Source: an uncultured Chlorobiaceae bacterium (GTDB lineage: Bacteria > Bacteroidota > Chlorobiia > Chlorobiales > Chlorobiaceae). From it: DNA of 64,000 nucleotides. This document shows, one piece after another, positions 9,159-18,382 of the stretch. Positions within the stretch are counted from its first letter, which is position 1; each line of letters starts with the position of its first letter. The notes under the pieces are model-generated. The model was not told the DNA's origin, did not search any database, and saw nothing but the letters and a program-made list of their open reading frames with translations. The stretch is taken from contig CAIQGA010000159.1 of the NCBI GenBank assembly GCA_903871235.1, positions 1 through 64,000 on the forward strand, in the 5' to 3' direction. The translations under genes and the position numbers were made by a program.

Positions 9159-10574
9159 TTACCCTGGCTCCTTGTCGGTCAGGCGAGCACTGTCAGGAGC
9201 GCCCTCTTCGTCACCAGGAGAGTCATCCAGACTCATCATATTTTTCACAATTGATGGAATCTCACCATCATGAGATGTAATGGTAATCGTTTTGCGCTTG
9301 GGAACTCCATCACCTTCAAGGCCGTCCTCTTTCACTCCTGATTCCACAGATGGCTCTGCGCCCCCCTCTGCAGATTCGTTTGAAGAGAGAGCACTGCTGA
9401 AACAATCGTCATTGGGCGTTACATCGTCATCGCTTTTGATCTGAATACTCTTTCTTCTGAAATGACGGTCAGTATCGTCATCTTCATCGTGCGATTGACC
9501 GGGAGGTTGATCATGCAGCAATTCATCATCCAATCCTGTCGTATCCACTTTTGGCGAAGGGCGTGGTGCCTTTTTCTTTGAGCTTTCGCTAAAGCTTGAT
9601 GAGAGGCGCAAAAGCTTACTAACAGAGCCAATCATCCCGTCATTTTTGACGGCTGTCTTAACAATATTGATGACAAAACGTTCTGCTTGAGGATTGTCGG
9701 CTATGCTGTTGAGCAATTCATTAAGCGCTGTAAGCATACCGGGAACATGCTGTAAATCACTTTTAACCTGATCACGAATCTTGAACGGGGTATCACCAAT
9801 AATCTCCTTGAGAGAACCGGTAAATTTTTTAATTGACGCCGGATCGGTAGGAAGCAGACTCTCAATTCCCCTGATAAAATCAGCCGGAGAAAACCCTTCC
9901 GAACCCTCTGCCGGGCCCTGCGCTCCCCCGGGCATAGCTCCACCCTGCTGTGCACCCCTGTCATCCGGAGGGTAACCAATGGAAGCCTTGTATTGCTCAA
10001 GAAGATCCTGACCATAACCGATATGACTCTCCCGAGGAGCAGAATCTGAAGCATCAAAGCGAAGAGAGATGGCCCGAGGCAAACAGACGCTTCTTGCGCC
10101 CCGCAAAATAAGATGAGAAACTTCATCAGGAATATCGCTCCGGTAATTAAGACCAAGGCGCTCCTCGATGACCGATTCAATAACCGTATGAAGCCTGGTA
10201 ATAAGCTCGGCTTCCCTCAGCTCAACCATATCAAAAATAACATAGACAGGGTCCTTCTCCTCGCGGCGAACCTTAAAATTAAGCGTCGCAAAATCGTGAT
10301 CCTTGTTCCGGCTGCTCACCGTAACGGAACCAAGATTAAACCGGTCGAGATAATCTTTATTCGATCCCCTCGCCCAGAAGTAAACCGCCTTGTCGGTGTA
10401 GATCAGATAATCCTGAAAGGCAATATTACCAACGCGCTCCTGATGTGATTCGTAAAAAACCCCTTCAAAAAATGCAACAGGATTTTCACCGGCATTCATG
10501 AGCCCCTTCTGAAAAAACTCAGCGACATCACCCTGCTCAGTCTGCGCCGAAACATACAACGATAAATTAGCCAT
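9159..10574 (-). CDS. Conserved protein of unknown function with PH-like N-domain and acidic C-terminal tail
   Basis: I do not recognise a named family for this 471-aa protein. Residues about 30-140 ([16 protein letters not shown], then [20 protein letters not shown]) look like a bacterial PH-like domain of the YokE sort. Residues 190-235 are rich in Gly, Gln and Pro ([18 protein letters not shown]). Residues 235-340 form helices ([12 protein letters not shown], then [20 protein letters not shown]). The tail from 345 is highly charged and acidic ([11 protein letters not shown]) with two short similar strands, [11 protein letters not shown] and [11 protein letters not shown]. No signal peptide or membrane segment is visible. 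It sits between csmA and an ArsA-like ATPase and is probably part of the same regulon. Function unknown. Confidence 0.75.
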   Translation of the reverse strand: MANLSLYVSAQTEQGDVAEFFQKGLMNAGENPVAFFEGVFYESHQERVGNIAFQDYLIYTDKAVYFWARGSNKDYLDRFNLGSVTVSSRNKDHDFATLNFKVRREEKDPVYVIFDMVELREAELITRLHTVIESVIEERLGLNYRSDIPDEVSHLILRGARSVCLPRAISLRFDASDSAPRESHIGYGQDLLEQYKASIGYPPDDRGAQQGGAMPGGAQGPAEGSEGFSPADFIRGIESLLPTDPASIKKFTGSLKEIIGDTPFKIRDQVKSDLQHVPGMLTALNELLNSIADNPQAERFVINIVKTAVKNDGMIGSVSKLLRLSSSFSESSKKKAPRPSPKVDTTGLDDELLHDQPPGQSHDEDDDTDRHFRRKSIQIKSDDDVTPNDDCFSSALSSNESAEGGAEPSVESGVKEDGLEGDGVPKRKTITITSHDGEIPSIVKNMMSLDDSPGDEEGAPDSARLTDKEPG

Positions 10575-10694
10575 TACCCATACCCGTTCACTTGATACTG
10601 ATTAGCACGCCGAACCTAAATTTATGAAAATTTTATAATAAAGAGAAATCACCCGACAAAACAGGGAGCGACCCAAGGGCATGAAAACAAAAAA

Positions 10695-10724
10695 GGCAGT
10701 GAAAGCTTTAACGTTTTCACTGCC
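10695..10724 (-). terminator. Terminator of the csmC-csmA transcript
   Basis: A 10-bp perfect stem, GGCAGTGAAA with TTTCACTGCC, has a 10-nt loop and six T on the minus strand. It lies 30 bp after csmA, so the abundant csmCA message probably ends here and the 471-aa gene (start 10574) needs its own promoter or read-through. Confidence 0.85.
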
Positions 10725-10753
10725 TGAGAAAAGAGCATGATTCTCTACTCTAC

Positions 10754-11008
10754 TTACTCTGCGAACTTTGACTCTACTGCCTTGGAAGGAACGGCATAGC
10801 CAGAAAGCTCAGGTGACGAACCGCGAAGGCTTGAGCCGACACTGCCACCAATGTTTCCGTAAGCGTTGCGATTGATTCTCATGGTACCTTTGCCCAAAGA
10901 ATCAAACAACAGACCAACAGTCTCCCAATGCCCCTCAACCATCACTTCAAAAATGCGACCGGCTGCAGAAAGGATATCGGTAAATACGCCTCCACCACTT
11001 ACACTCAT
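10754..11008 (-). CDS. csmA: Chlorosome envelope protein A (baseplate bacteriochlorophyll a protein)
   Basis: This 84-aa precursor forms the paracrystalline baseplate of the chlorosome and binds bacteriochlorophyll a. The diagnostic sequence is [20 protein letters not shown] followed by [20 protein letters not shown]; the single His in GHWE is the presumed pigment ligand. In the family the precursor is cut near [16 protein letters not shown], and the tail ([20 protein letters not shown]) matches the removed peptide. The ATG has a strong Shine-Dalgarno (AAGGGGG, 4 nt spacer). It follows csmC by 141 bp and precedes a strong terminator. Confidence 0.97.
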   Translation of the reverse strand: MSVSGGGVFTDILSAAGRIFEVMVEGHWETVGLLFDSLGKGTMRINRNAYGNIGGSVGSSLRGSSPELSGYAVPSKAVESKFAE

Positions 11009-11149
11009 AATTCCCCCTTGGAATTTAATTATTGGAAAGTTATCAGAATTTACAACAGTATTCTTTGTTCTAATTTACGGTAATAAAAAACAAAAACAAG
11101 GAAAAAATCCTTCCGGACAGAGCCAACCCCTGCCAAACGGTCAGTTCTC

Positions 11150-11569
11150 CTATCTTTTTACCGGGCCTTTCTGGAAAGAACCAGCAAAATTTTTGACAAC
11201 TTCGGAAGCGGAAACCCCTGCATCACCAACAGCCGTAGCAGCATTCCCTGTTGCATTTTCAACGGTTTCAACTGCACTGACATAGAGTTCACTGGCAGTT
11301 CTTGATGCATCCTTGACGGTAATGGCAACGCGGTCAAGAGTCTCGCCAACAACGCCACTGGTACTGCCAAGCAGATTGCCAATGCCCGAAGCATCAACAA
11401 CAGCACCAACCGTACCGACGACCGTGTCCAAAAGATTACCGGCAAGATTCAAACTGCCGACAACAGCACTCTGACCAGTTAAAAGCACACTTTCAGCAAG
11501 GAACGTAAGGCGATCAATAAATTCAAGCTCCTTAAAATCTTTACGCAAATTCTGATACGATTCCGACAT
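11150..11569 (-). CDS. csmC: Chlorosome envelope protein C
   Basis: This 139-aa protein begins [20 protein letters not shown]. The middle is hydrophobic and repetitive in Val, Gly and Ala ([20 protein letters not shown], then [20 protein letters not shown]), and the C-terminus ([19 protein letters not shown] in part) is Ala/Val rich. These features and its place directly upstream of csmA identify CsmC, a component of the chlorosome envelope. The frame starts 10 codons earlier at 11599, but the ATG at 11569 has GGAGAG 5 nt upstream and is the better start. csmC and csmA are probably one transcript. Confidence 0.9.
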   Translation of the reverse strand: MSESYQNLRKDFKELEFIDRLTFLAESVLLTGQSAVVGSLNLAGNLLDTVVGTVGAVVDASGIGNLLGSTSGVVGETLDRVAITVKDASRTASELYVSAVETVENATGNAATAVGDAGVSASEVVKNFAGSFQKGPVKR

Positions 11570-11699
11570 AGCACTCTCCATGGAAATGAGGCTGCCCAAA
11601 CGGGGCCCCGGTTATTATGATTGAACTCACAAAAAATTACTTTGGGCAAAGCTAAACATAAATATTGATCTAAACAAATACTCTTCAAGGGGAAGAAAT

Positions 11700-12926
11700 T
11701 TATCCCCGGTCGTAAGCTTTCTGCTCCTTTTGCTGCCGGCTTTGCTCCTGGCGATTAAGGTCGAAAGGAATGTGCAGCCATTTATCTTTGAAGACAGCAT
11801 CTCCCGGCTCAAGCCCCGTCAGGCTGATCGGAAGCGTGATGATCTTGCGCTGATTGCCAATCTGGACAAACAGCTCATCACCGGTTACCCATACATCGAT
11901 ATCAACAGGGTTTGCAAACATAAGCTTCAACTGCACCTCATAGACATCACCGTTGCGGACAAACTTTATCGGCGGCTCGTCATACATCATGTCGGAGGGA
12001 TCGCTGTCGCCGTACATATCTTTGGCAAACAACTCAAGTGACTTGAGACCAACAATTTCCTGCTCGTACATCCTCAGCTTTTTGACCGGAAGAGGAGAAA
12101 AACCCTCTTCGATCTCTCCAAGGTACTTCTGCTGAATCGCTTTCCAATTCTCCAGATAACCACTGTCCTCTTTTGTATCAAGCAGCTTGTTAACCAGCAC
12201 CATATCCACCTTGAAGCCGTAAAGGTTCAGATAGGTCAAGGCGCGCATGGTCTCCTTGATCGACATTTTTTCAGCATTCATGACCAGACGCACCGTCGAC
12301 TTCTGATTATCCGTCAAAATCTCGCGAATATCTTCAAGCTCGTCGAAAACCTGGTCAACCGACTCAACAGCATCAGCCGGAGGAATAAAAAATGCGATTT
12401 TATCGGACATTCTTGAAAGAGGCTTGCTGAGCGGCTTAATCAAATATTTATTGACATTTTTGATCGCCTTCATACCCCAGGCAAGGGTATCCGGAAGTGA
12501 CAGGAGCCTGAGGGTTTCACCCGTCGGGGCCGTATCGAGCACCAGAACATCGTAGAGTCCGGAAGCTTTATAACGCTTTACCCTCAAAAGGGAGAAAAGC
12601 TCTTCCATACCGGGCAGGATAGTCATTTCATCGGCCATGACCCCCGAAATCCCCTGGGCCATAAAAACCTTTGTGTAGTATTTCTGCACAGCATGCCAGT
12701 TCTGCTTCAAATCAACATAGGGATTGACCTCAATAGCATCAAGATTCTCCCTGATTTTGGTCGGTTCGGCGCCAAGAGGGAGGTTGAACGAATCCGAAAG
12801 GCTGTGAGCGGGATCGGTTGAAAGGACAAGTGTACGATAACCAAGTTGTGACAAGCGAACTGCTGTAGCCGCAGAGACACTGGTTTTGCCTACCCCGCCT
12901 TTTCCTGTAAAAGTTAAAATACGCAT
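11700..12926 (-). CDS. ArsA/Get3-type ATPase with C-terminal HSP20-like domain (first copy)
   Basis: This protein of 408 residues opens [20 protein letters not shown] (deviant Walker A), followed by VLSTDPAHSLSDSFNLPLGA and VLDTAPTGETLRLLSLPDTL. These are closer to canonical Get3/ArsA switches than those of the second copy at 7934. Two CxxC cysteines of eukaryotic Get3 are absent. From about residue 320 there is an HSP20-like beta domain (YEVQLKLMFANPVDIDVWVT) and a charged tail (RQEQSRQQKEQKAYDRG). It is the first gene of the minus-strand csm locus, 130 bp before csmC. I chose the ATG at 12926 because upstream codons to 12983 lack family similarity. Target clients are unknown; proximity suggests the Csm proteins. 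Confidence 0.88.
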   Translation of the reverse strand: MRILTFTGKGGVGKTSVSAATAVRLSQLGYRTLVLSTDPAHSLSDSFNLPLGAEPTKIRENLDAIEVNPYVDLKQNWHAVQKYYTKVFMAQGISGVMADEMTILPGMEELFSLLRVKRYKASGLYDVLVLDTAPTGETLRLLSLPDTLAWGMKAIKNVNKYLIKPLSKPLSRMSDKIAFFIPPADAVESVDQVFDELEDIREILTDNQKSTVRLVMNAEKMSIKETMRALTYLNLYGFKVDMVLVNKLLDTKEDSGYLENWKAIQQKYLGEIEEGFSPLPVKKLRMYEQEIVGLKSLELFAKDMYGDSDPSDMMYDEPPIKFVRNGDVYEVQLKLMFANPVDIDVWVTGDELFVQIGNQRKIITLPISLTGLEPGDAVFKDKWLHIPFDLNRQEQSRQQKEQKAYDRG

Positions 12927-13136
12927 GAACCGGACATTGGTTTTATGGACGCTGAGGGAAAAGTCAGAAATCAGAAAAAGCAAAAGATATCACTCTGAGC
13001 TGACACTACAAAAGATTCAACAGAGACAGTTCTTGCAAGGTTAAAAATTTTAAGTTTTTTATCTCACACAAGGAGCTTGCAAATGAGCCTTTTGCTCACT
13101 TAATTGAACACAAGTCCAATAACGATTATCACCCTC

Positions 13137-13931
13137 ATGCCTGAAATAAACTCCATCGTCGATATCCGGGCAACCGTCATCCAGACCAGCCCTGTCAGCA
13201 GCACGGTCAGCATCATCACCCTCGATTGCCCGGCAATTGCCGCTGCGGCAAAGCCTGGAAACTTTGTCAACGTCAAGGTCAGCGACACAACACTTCCACT
13301 GCTCCGTCGGCCATTTTCGATACACGATGTGCGGGGAACGTTTATCGACATCATGGTCAAATCAATCGGGCCCGGCACCTCACTTTTCTGCGACAAGCCG
13401 TCAGGCTCAACCGTCATGGTGCTCGGTCCGCTCGGAAATTGCTTCGATAGTGCAGGAAAGGAGTTTGACACCGCCATTCTTCTCTCTGGAGGAATCGGCA
13501 CCGCCCCCATGCTCTTTCTTGAAAAAACGCTTGCCGCAAAAGGCAAAAAGGTCATAAACCTGATTGGAGGCCAGTCAAAAGAGGATCTGCTCGCCGGGGA
13601 ACTTTCAAACTGCCGGTTTGCAACCGATGACGGCTCCACAGGGTTCAGGGGCAACGTCGTAGAGCTGCTTGGGAGCGAGTTGGCTGCTCTCGAAAAAGAG
13701 GGACGTATCAAAGTTTTTGCGTGCGGACCAAATGCCATGCTGAAAGCTGTTGCTAAATTCTGCCGTGAACAACAACTTGCATGTGAAGTTTCACTGGAAT
13801 CGGTGATGGGCTGCGGCATCGGAATCTGCTATGGCTGCAGCGTTGAAGTCAACAGCCCGGATGGAGGGCTCCGTACCATTCTGCTCTGCCGCGAAGGCCC
13901 TGTCATTGACGCGGAACTTCTTGCAGTATAA
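13137..13931 (+). CDS. pyrK: Dihydroorotate dehydrogenase electron-transfer subunit (PyrK-type flavoprotein)
   Basis: This protein of about 264 residues passes electrons between NAD and the dihydroorotate dehydrogenase catalytic subunit. It has the ferredoxin-reductase FAD fold (LLRRPFSIHDVRG with the RPFS flavin motif, residues about 60-75), the nucleotide part (ILLSGGIGTAPMLFLEKTLA), and four cysteines for a [2Fe-2S] cluster in GCGIGICYGCSVEV and ILLCREGPV near the C-terminus. No pyrD lies next to it here, which is unusual because the two are often adjacent. The frame opens at 13104 with a non-ATG codon; ATG 13137 (MPEINSIVDIRA) is my choice. Confidence 0.88.
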   Translation: MPEINSIVDIRATVIQTSPVSSTVSIITLDCPAIAAAAKPGNFVNVKVSDTTLPLLRRPFSIHDVRGTFIDIMVKSIGPGTSLFCDKPSGSTVMVLGPLGNCFDSAGKEFDTAILLSGGIGTAPMLFLEKTLAAKGKKVINLIGGQSKEDLLAGELSNCRFATDDGSTGFRGNVVELLGSELAALEKEGRIKVFACGPNAMLKAVAKFCREQQLACEVSLESVMGCGIGICYGCSVEVNSPDGGLRTILLCREGPVIDAELLAV

Positions 13932-14006
13932 AAGAGATAATTTTATCTTGGTAACGTAGAGGGAACGATATTTTCGAAAACTTTTTTCAACAAACCTCCA
14001 AATACC

Positions 14007-14480
14007 ATGGCAAAAGGACTGAACAAGGTAATGCTGATCGGCCACCTCGGCAACGATCCTGAATCAAAAGTCACAACTTCCGGCCAGTCGAGAGTCAATT
14101 TTACTCTGGCTACAACCGAAAATTTCAAGGACAGCGACGGCAACTGGCAAGAAAAACCTGAATGGCACAGGATCATCGTCTGGGGAAAACTTGCCGAAAT
14201 TTGCAGCCAGTACCTGAAAAAGGGAAAACAGGTCTACGTTGAGGGGAAACTGCAAACAAGAAGTTGGGACGATACCAAGAGCGGCGAAAAGAGGTACATC
14301 ACTGAAATTGTCTGTTCCGACATGCAGATGCTCGGTGGTCAAGGTCAAGGGCATAATGAAGGCAGCCCGCAGGCCAGCATACCTCAACGGGAATATCAGC
14401 CGGACTCCGCTTCGTCATCACTTTCCGCTCCACCTTCGGGAGCCCTGCTTGAAAATGACAAGGACGACTTGCCGTTCTGA
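14007..14480 (+). CDS. ssb: Single-stranded DNA-binding protein
   Basis: This 157-aa protein coats single-stranded DNA during replication and repair. The OB fold occupies residues 1-110 ([55 protein letters not shown]). A Ser/Pro-rich linker follows, and the conserved acidic tip DKDDLPF, which recruits partner proteins, closes the protein. It is complete. An 18-bp inverted repeat lies between it and holA. Confidence 0.96.
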   Translation: MAKGLNKVMLIGHLGNDPESKVTTSGQSRVNFTLATTENFKDSDGNWQEKPEWHRIIVWGKLAEICSQYLKKGKQVYVEGKLQTRSWDDTKSGEKRYITEIVCSDMQMLGGQGQGHNEGSPQASIPQREYQPDSASSSLSAPPSGALLENDKDDLPF

Positions 14481-14487
14481 TAGTGGT

Positions 14488-14534
14488 CAGTAATCAGTTA
14501 TCAGTGGGCAGTAATTACTGATAACTGATTACTG
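14488..14534. repeat. Perfect 18-bp inverted repeat between ssb and holA
   Basis: The arms CAGTAATCAGTTATCAGT (14488-14505) and ACTGATAACTGATTACTG (14517-14534) are exact reverse complements, loop 11 nt. Two further partial copies of ACTGATTACT follow up to about 14568, so the whole 90-bp gap is built from one short word. There is no T-run typical of a terminator. It could be a mobile palindromic (REP/MITE-like) element or an RNA-processing hairpin. Confidence 0.8.
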
Positions 14535-14572
14535 ACAACTGATTACTGACAACTTACTGATTACTATCAACA

Positions 14573-15613
14573 ATGGATGCTCTGAAAAAAAATATTTTTG
14601 CTGGAACCATTGCTCCGGTTTACCTCTTTTACGGCCCCGAAAGCTACCTCAAGGAGGAGTTTGCTGGCATGATCCGAACGGCGATTTTTCCATCCGAAAG
14701 CGATGCGGCATGCAACACCCATATTTTGTATGGCCCCGATCTCACGCCGGGCGAACTGGTATCAAAAGCCTCTGAATATCCAATGTTCACCCCGAAACAA
14801 CTCATCATTGTCCGGCAATTCGAAAAAATCAAGAAGCCCCCAACAAAAGAGCTGCAAAAACAGCATGAAGAGAAATTCAGTCGCTACATCCAGAGTCCGG
14901 CAGAATTTACCGTCCTGCTGCTCGACTCAGACCAGATTGATAAAAAAGAGATTGAAAAACCGCCCTTCAGCACGCTGAAAAAATACCGCCACGATTTTGC
15001 GGCCATCAAAACTCCAGAGCTTTTCGCTTCCGCCAGGGCCAAGGGTTCCGGATGGACATTTGAACCTGATGCCCTCAAAGCCTTTACCGCCTATATCGAA
15101 CCATCAGCAAGGGAGATCTGCCATGAAATTGAAAAAATCATCTTGTACGCTTCTGCACGAGGTGCAGAAAAACGCATCACGGCAACTGACGTCCTCGACT
15201 GCGTCGGTATATCGCGCAGCTACAACGTCTTTGAACTCGAAAAAGCGCTTGCCGAGCGGAGCCTGCGACTCTGCAGCGGCATATCGCTCATGATCATGGA
15301 GCGTGAAGGGCAAAAAGAGGGCCTCGGCAACATTGTCCGCTTTTTGACCACCTTTTATATCCGCCTCTGGAAACTCTCGCTGCCCGAGGTCAGGCAACTT
15401 CCCCAGGCAGAAATCGCCAAAATCCTCGGCATGTACGGCAAGCAGGAGTACTTCGTCAAAAACTACCTCACCTACACACGCTCATTTTCACTCCGTGATG
15501 CCGAGCGCGCCATCGCCGCACTGAGGGAGACTGATGCCGCACTCAAAGGGCTGCTCCCCTACCCGGACGAAAAATATCTCCTCCTGCGACTCATGCAGAA
15601 ACTTCTCGGATAA
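14573..15613 (+). CDS. holA: DNA polymerase III delta subunit
   Basis: This 346-aa protein is the clamp-loader wrench that opens the sliding clamp. The opening [20 protein letters not shown], then YLKEEF, matches domain I of the family, followed by [13 protein letters not shown] and the domain III core [20 protein letters not shown] and [18 protein letters not shown] at the end. The degenerate P-loop expected for delta is present as YGPESY. It is complete and starts 92 bp after ssb, separated by the repetitive hairpin. Confidence 0.9.
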   Translation: MDALKKNIFAGTIAPVYLFYGPESYLKEEFAGMIRTAIFPSESDAACNTHILYGPDLTPGELVSKASEYPMFTPKQLIIVRQFEKIKKPPTKELQKQHEEKFSRYIQSPAEFTVLLLDSDQIDKKEIEKPPFSTLKKYRHDFAAIKTPELFASARAKGSGWTFEPDALKAFTAYIEPSAREICHEIEKIILYASARGAEKRITATDVLDCVGISRSYNVFELEKALAERSLRLCSGISLMIMEREGQKEGLGNIVRFLTTFYIRLWKLSLPEVRQLPQAEIAKILGMYGKQEYFVKNYLTYTRSFSLRDAERAIAALRETDAALKGLLPYPDEKYLLLRLMQKLLG

Positions 15614-15626
15614 ACAAGTAATAAGC

Positions 15627-16619
15627 TCAGAGCCACCCTTGCTGCCGATACCAGGCAATTGTTTTTGCAACGCCTTCGGCAAGTGTGGTTCCAGCCCTGA
15701 AACCAAAATCAATTTCAGCCTGTCTGGGTGAACAGACCCAATAATCCTGCACGAGCTCATTGGCCTTGTCTCTATTAATGAGCGCAGGCACACCCCGTAA
15801 TGAACCGGCTGCGCCAATGAGCGTCGCTACAAAAAAAAGAAGCGGCTTAGGTAGTGAAAGCTTATGGATTTTTGTAAACCCAAGCACCGGCTGAGCAGCA
15901 GCAATCAGCTCATCCCATGACGAAGAACGAGGAGATGTAATATAATAAATGCCTCCTGCAGCAGCCTCCGAGCGGGCAGCCATCATCATGCCATCAACAA
16001 GATCATCAACATAGATCATGCTGAAGCGTTGCCTGGCCTGACTGCCCGCCGAAAGCAGCACTCCTTTGGCAAACATCTGAAAAACCTGTAACACATCCCG
16101 GTCACCCGGCCCGTAGACTGCGGGAGGACGAACAATGGTAACCGGAATATCGGCAGCAAACTCCATGCAAAGCGCTTCAGCCCGCAACTTGCTGCGCCCG
16201 TAGGCGCTCACAGGAGCGGGAGTATCACGCTCATTTACCCCGACAATACCCTCCAAAGCCGGACCCGCAACCGTCAGAGAGGAAACAAAAAGAAAGCGCT
16301 TGAGACTCGAGTTATGCTCCCTCACGGCCTCCAGCAGATTCTTCAATGGCATCACATTGCCAGCATCATAGCCCGCCTCGTCAAACGCTTTCGTTACCCC
16401 TGCGAGATGCACAATGCGATCAACCCCACGCACCGCACGGCCAAGAGCCTCCCTGTCACCAAAACTTCCACGAACAACCTCTACCCCTTCCGCCACAGCA
16501 CCGCCAAGGCTCTCAGGGCGAAGAAAAACCCTTACCCTCTCTCCCTCTCGAGCAAGATGACGCAACACCTGCGCACCAATAAAACCACTCGAACCCGTCA
16601 CCAATATTATTTCACTCAT
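15627..16619 (-). CDS. NAD-dependent epimerase/dehydratase family reductase
   Basis: This 330-aa extended short-chain dehydrogenase has the N-terminal Rossmann motif ILVTGSSGFIGAQVLRHLAR, the active-site Ser in LFVSSLTVAGP and the YGRSK tyrosine-lysine pair. The domain after residue 180 (YGPGDRDVLQVFQMFAKGVL, then FSMIYVDDLVDGMM) is of the dihydroflavonol-reductase / steroid-dehydrogenase type. The ATG at 16619 has AGAGG upstream; an in-frame extension to 16661 is unlikely. It is divergent from the serine-palmitoyltransferase-like gene, with 248 bp between. In Caulobacter and relatives a protein of this type (CerR) reduces 3-keto-ceramide, so a sphingolipid role is plausible; sugar-nucleotide epimerisation is the alternative. 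Confidence 0.8.
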   Translation of the reverse strand: MSEIILVTGSSGFIGAQVLRHLAREGERVRVFLRPESLGGAVAEGVEVVRGSFGDREALGRAVRGVDRIVHLAGVTKAFDEAGYDAGNVMPLKNLLEAVREHNSSLKRFLFVSSLTVAGPALEGIVGVNERDTPAPVSAYGRSKLRAEALCMEFAADIPVTIVRPPAVYGPGDRDVLQVFQMFAKGVLLSAGSQARQRFSMIYVDDLVDGMMMAARSEAAAGGIYYITSPRSSSWDELIAAAQPVLGFTKIHKLSLPKPLLFFVATLIGAAGSLRGVPALINRDKANELVQDYWVCSPRQAEIDFGFRAGTTLAEGVAKTIAWYRQQGWL

Positions 16620-16867
16620 ATCGCCTCTTAACCCTTTTATTAATGTCATTAACGCCGCCATTTACTCTGCTTGATTTTTCTTCAGCAAAAAAAAAGCCGA
16701 GCCTGCTTTAACAAAAAACTAAAATTTTTGATACATTTCCTTTTCTGGGCAAAATGCGCTTACCCTGAAAACCGGTCACCGAAAAAAAAGAAAAACAAAA
16801 ACAGACGACCGTAAACACAAGAAATTCCGGCTTTTTTTTGTTACTGCTGAAATAAATTTGCATTACT

Positions 16868-18070
16868 GTGGAGAAAACCAAAGACCTCTTTAAAAAGTGT
16901 ATAGAGTATACCATTGCTGACGAAGTCAAGGAGCAGGGATTATACCCATTTTTTCACCCAATAGACGAAAACGAAGGCCCGGTCGTCTCTTTTGGTGGAC
17001 GGAAACTCGTTATGGCTGGCTCGAACAACTATCTCGGCCTGACCGCCGACCCGAGAGTAAAAGCTGCCTCAATCAACGCCATTAATAAATACGGCACCAG
17101 TTGCAGCGGATCGCGCTACATGACCGGCACAGTCAACCTCCACGTCGAGCTTGAAGAGAAGCTTGCTGATTTTTTTGAAAAAGAGCGCTGTCTGCTCTTC
17201 AGCACTGGCTACCAGACCGGACAGGGTATCATCCCGACACTGGTGCAGCGCGGCGAATACATTGTCTCCGACCGCGACAACCACGCAAGCCTTGTGGCAG
17301 CAACCGTCATGGCGCTCGGAGCAGGAGCCAACCTGGCACGCTACAACCACAACAACATGGAAGATTTGGAGCGCGTGCTTCAAACCATCCCCGAGTCGGC
17401 TGGCCGTCTCATCGTCTCTGATGGAGTATTTTCCGTCTCCGGTGAAATTGTTGACCTTCCGACCCTGGTAAAACTGGCCAAAAAATATAATGCCCGCATT
17501 CTCATTGACGATGCCCACGCAGTCGGTGTGATAGGCAGGACAGGCAGAGGCACACCCTCGGAGTTTGGCCTTGTCAACGAAGTTGACCTCATCATGGGCA
17601 CCTTCTCGAAAACCTTTGGTTCACTCGGTGGCTATGTTGTGGGCGATCGCACCGTCATCAACTTTATCAAACACAACGCCCCGGCTCTTATTTTCAGCGC
17701 TTCGCCTACACCGGCAAGTGTCGCCGCCGTGCTCGCCACCCTGGAGATTATCCGCACCGAGCCCGAACTCATGGAGCGGCTCATCGCCAATACCGATTAC
17801 GTTCGCCAGGCACTGCTCAAAGCAGGATTTACCCTCATGCCATCCCGCACGGCCATTGTTACCGTCCTGATCAGCGACCAGATGAAGACCCTCCACTTCT
17901 GGAAAAAACTCTTCGATGCCGGTGTCTACGTCAACGCCTTCATCCGTCCCGGTGTTATGCCAGGCCACGAAGCACTTCGCACCAGTTTCATGGCAACCCA
18001 CCAGCAAGTCCATCTCGACAAGGTTATCACCGAATTCTGCACCATCGGCAGAGAACTTGGCGTTATCTGA
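16868..18070 (+). CDS. Serine palmitoyltransferase-like alpha-oxoamine synthase
   Basis: This 400-aa PLP enzyme condenses an amino acid with an acyl-CoA. Motifs: the glycine-rich [68 protein letters not shown] and the PLP-lysine [17 protein letters not shown]. The family also contains BioF (8-amino-7-oxononanoate synthase) and Kbl; the GTFSK lysine loop and the N-terminal extension (about 50 residues before the core) favour serine palmitoyltransferase, the first step of sphingolipid synthesis. The start is a GTG at 16868 (MEKTKDLFK). The neighbouring divergent reductase supports a sphingoid-lipid function. Biochemical substrate is not proven here. Confidence 0.78.
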   Translation: MEKTKDLFKKCIEYTIADEVKEQGLYPFFHPIDENEGPVVSFGGRKLVMAGSNNYLGLTADPRVKAASINAINKYGTSCSGSRYMTGTVNLHVELEEKLADFFEKERCLLFSTGYQTGQGIIPTLVQRGEYIVSDRDNHASLVAATVMALGAGANLARYNHNNMEDLERVLQTIPESAGRLIVSDGVFSVSGEIVDLPTLVKLAKKYNARILIDDAHAVGVIGRTGRGTPSEFGLVNEVDLIMGTFSKTFGSLGGYVVGDRTVINFIKHNAPALIFSASPTPASVAAVLATLEIIRTEPELMERLIANTDYVRQALLKAGFTLMPSRTAIVTVLISDQMKTLHFWKKLFDAGVYVNAFIRPGVMPGHEALRTSFMATHQQVHLDKVITEFCTIGRELGVI

Positions 18071-18108
18071 CAGAATCCGCTGCATTTCATAGCTCCCTTT
18101 ATCACACT

Positions 18109-18134
18109 CCCCGGCACACACCGGGGATTTTTTT
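18109..18134 (+). terminator. Rho-independent terminator after the serine palmitoyltransferase-like gene
   Basis: The stem CCCCGG with CCGGGG, loop CACACA, is followed by A and eight T. It separates the lipid gene from the TonB receptor, so the receptor needs its own promoter. The remainder of the 18071-18382 gap holds only a T-rich stretch and a possible promoter. Confidence 0.88.
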
Positions 18135-18275
18135 TACAGCAGCACCACATCATTTACCCGCATATACCCGCACAACCACAGGAATCCTTGTATTGTTGTA
18201 TTTTTTTTTAATAAATTCAATCCGGAATTAATTTGCATGGGGATGAAGTGCCAGGGGTTTCTCTTCTCCTGATCG

Positions 18276-18312
18276 TATTGCTGACGCCGAGTGATGGTAA
18301 TTATATACTGCT
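18276..18312 (+). promoter_or_regulatory. Possible sigma-70 promoter for the TonB receptor
   Basis: TTGCTG and TATATA are separated by 18 nt, 70-110 bp before the receptor start. A second weak candidate (TTGTAT with AATAAA) lies near 18190. I searched this leader for the cobalamin riboswitch box GCCACTG and did not find it. Confidence 0.25.
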
Positions 18313-18382
18313 GAAAAAGGAAATAAGAGTTTCAGGTCTCTGTTTTTTTGTCCGTATCATTACAACCAAACCACATACCATC

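Noticed and set aside
7934-12926. Arsenic-resistance (arsA) operon
   Set aside because: No arsB, arsC, arsD or arsR is near, and the ATPases are single-half proteins with HSP20-like tails.
18230-18382. Cobalamin riboswitch before the TonB receptor
   Set aside because: The conserved B12 box was not found in the leader.
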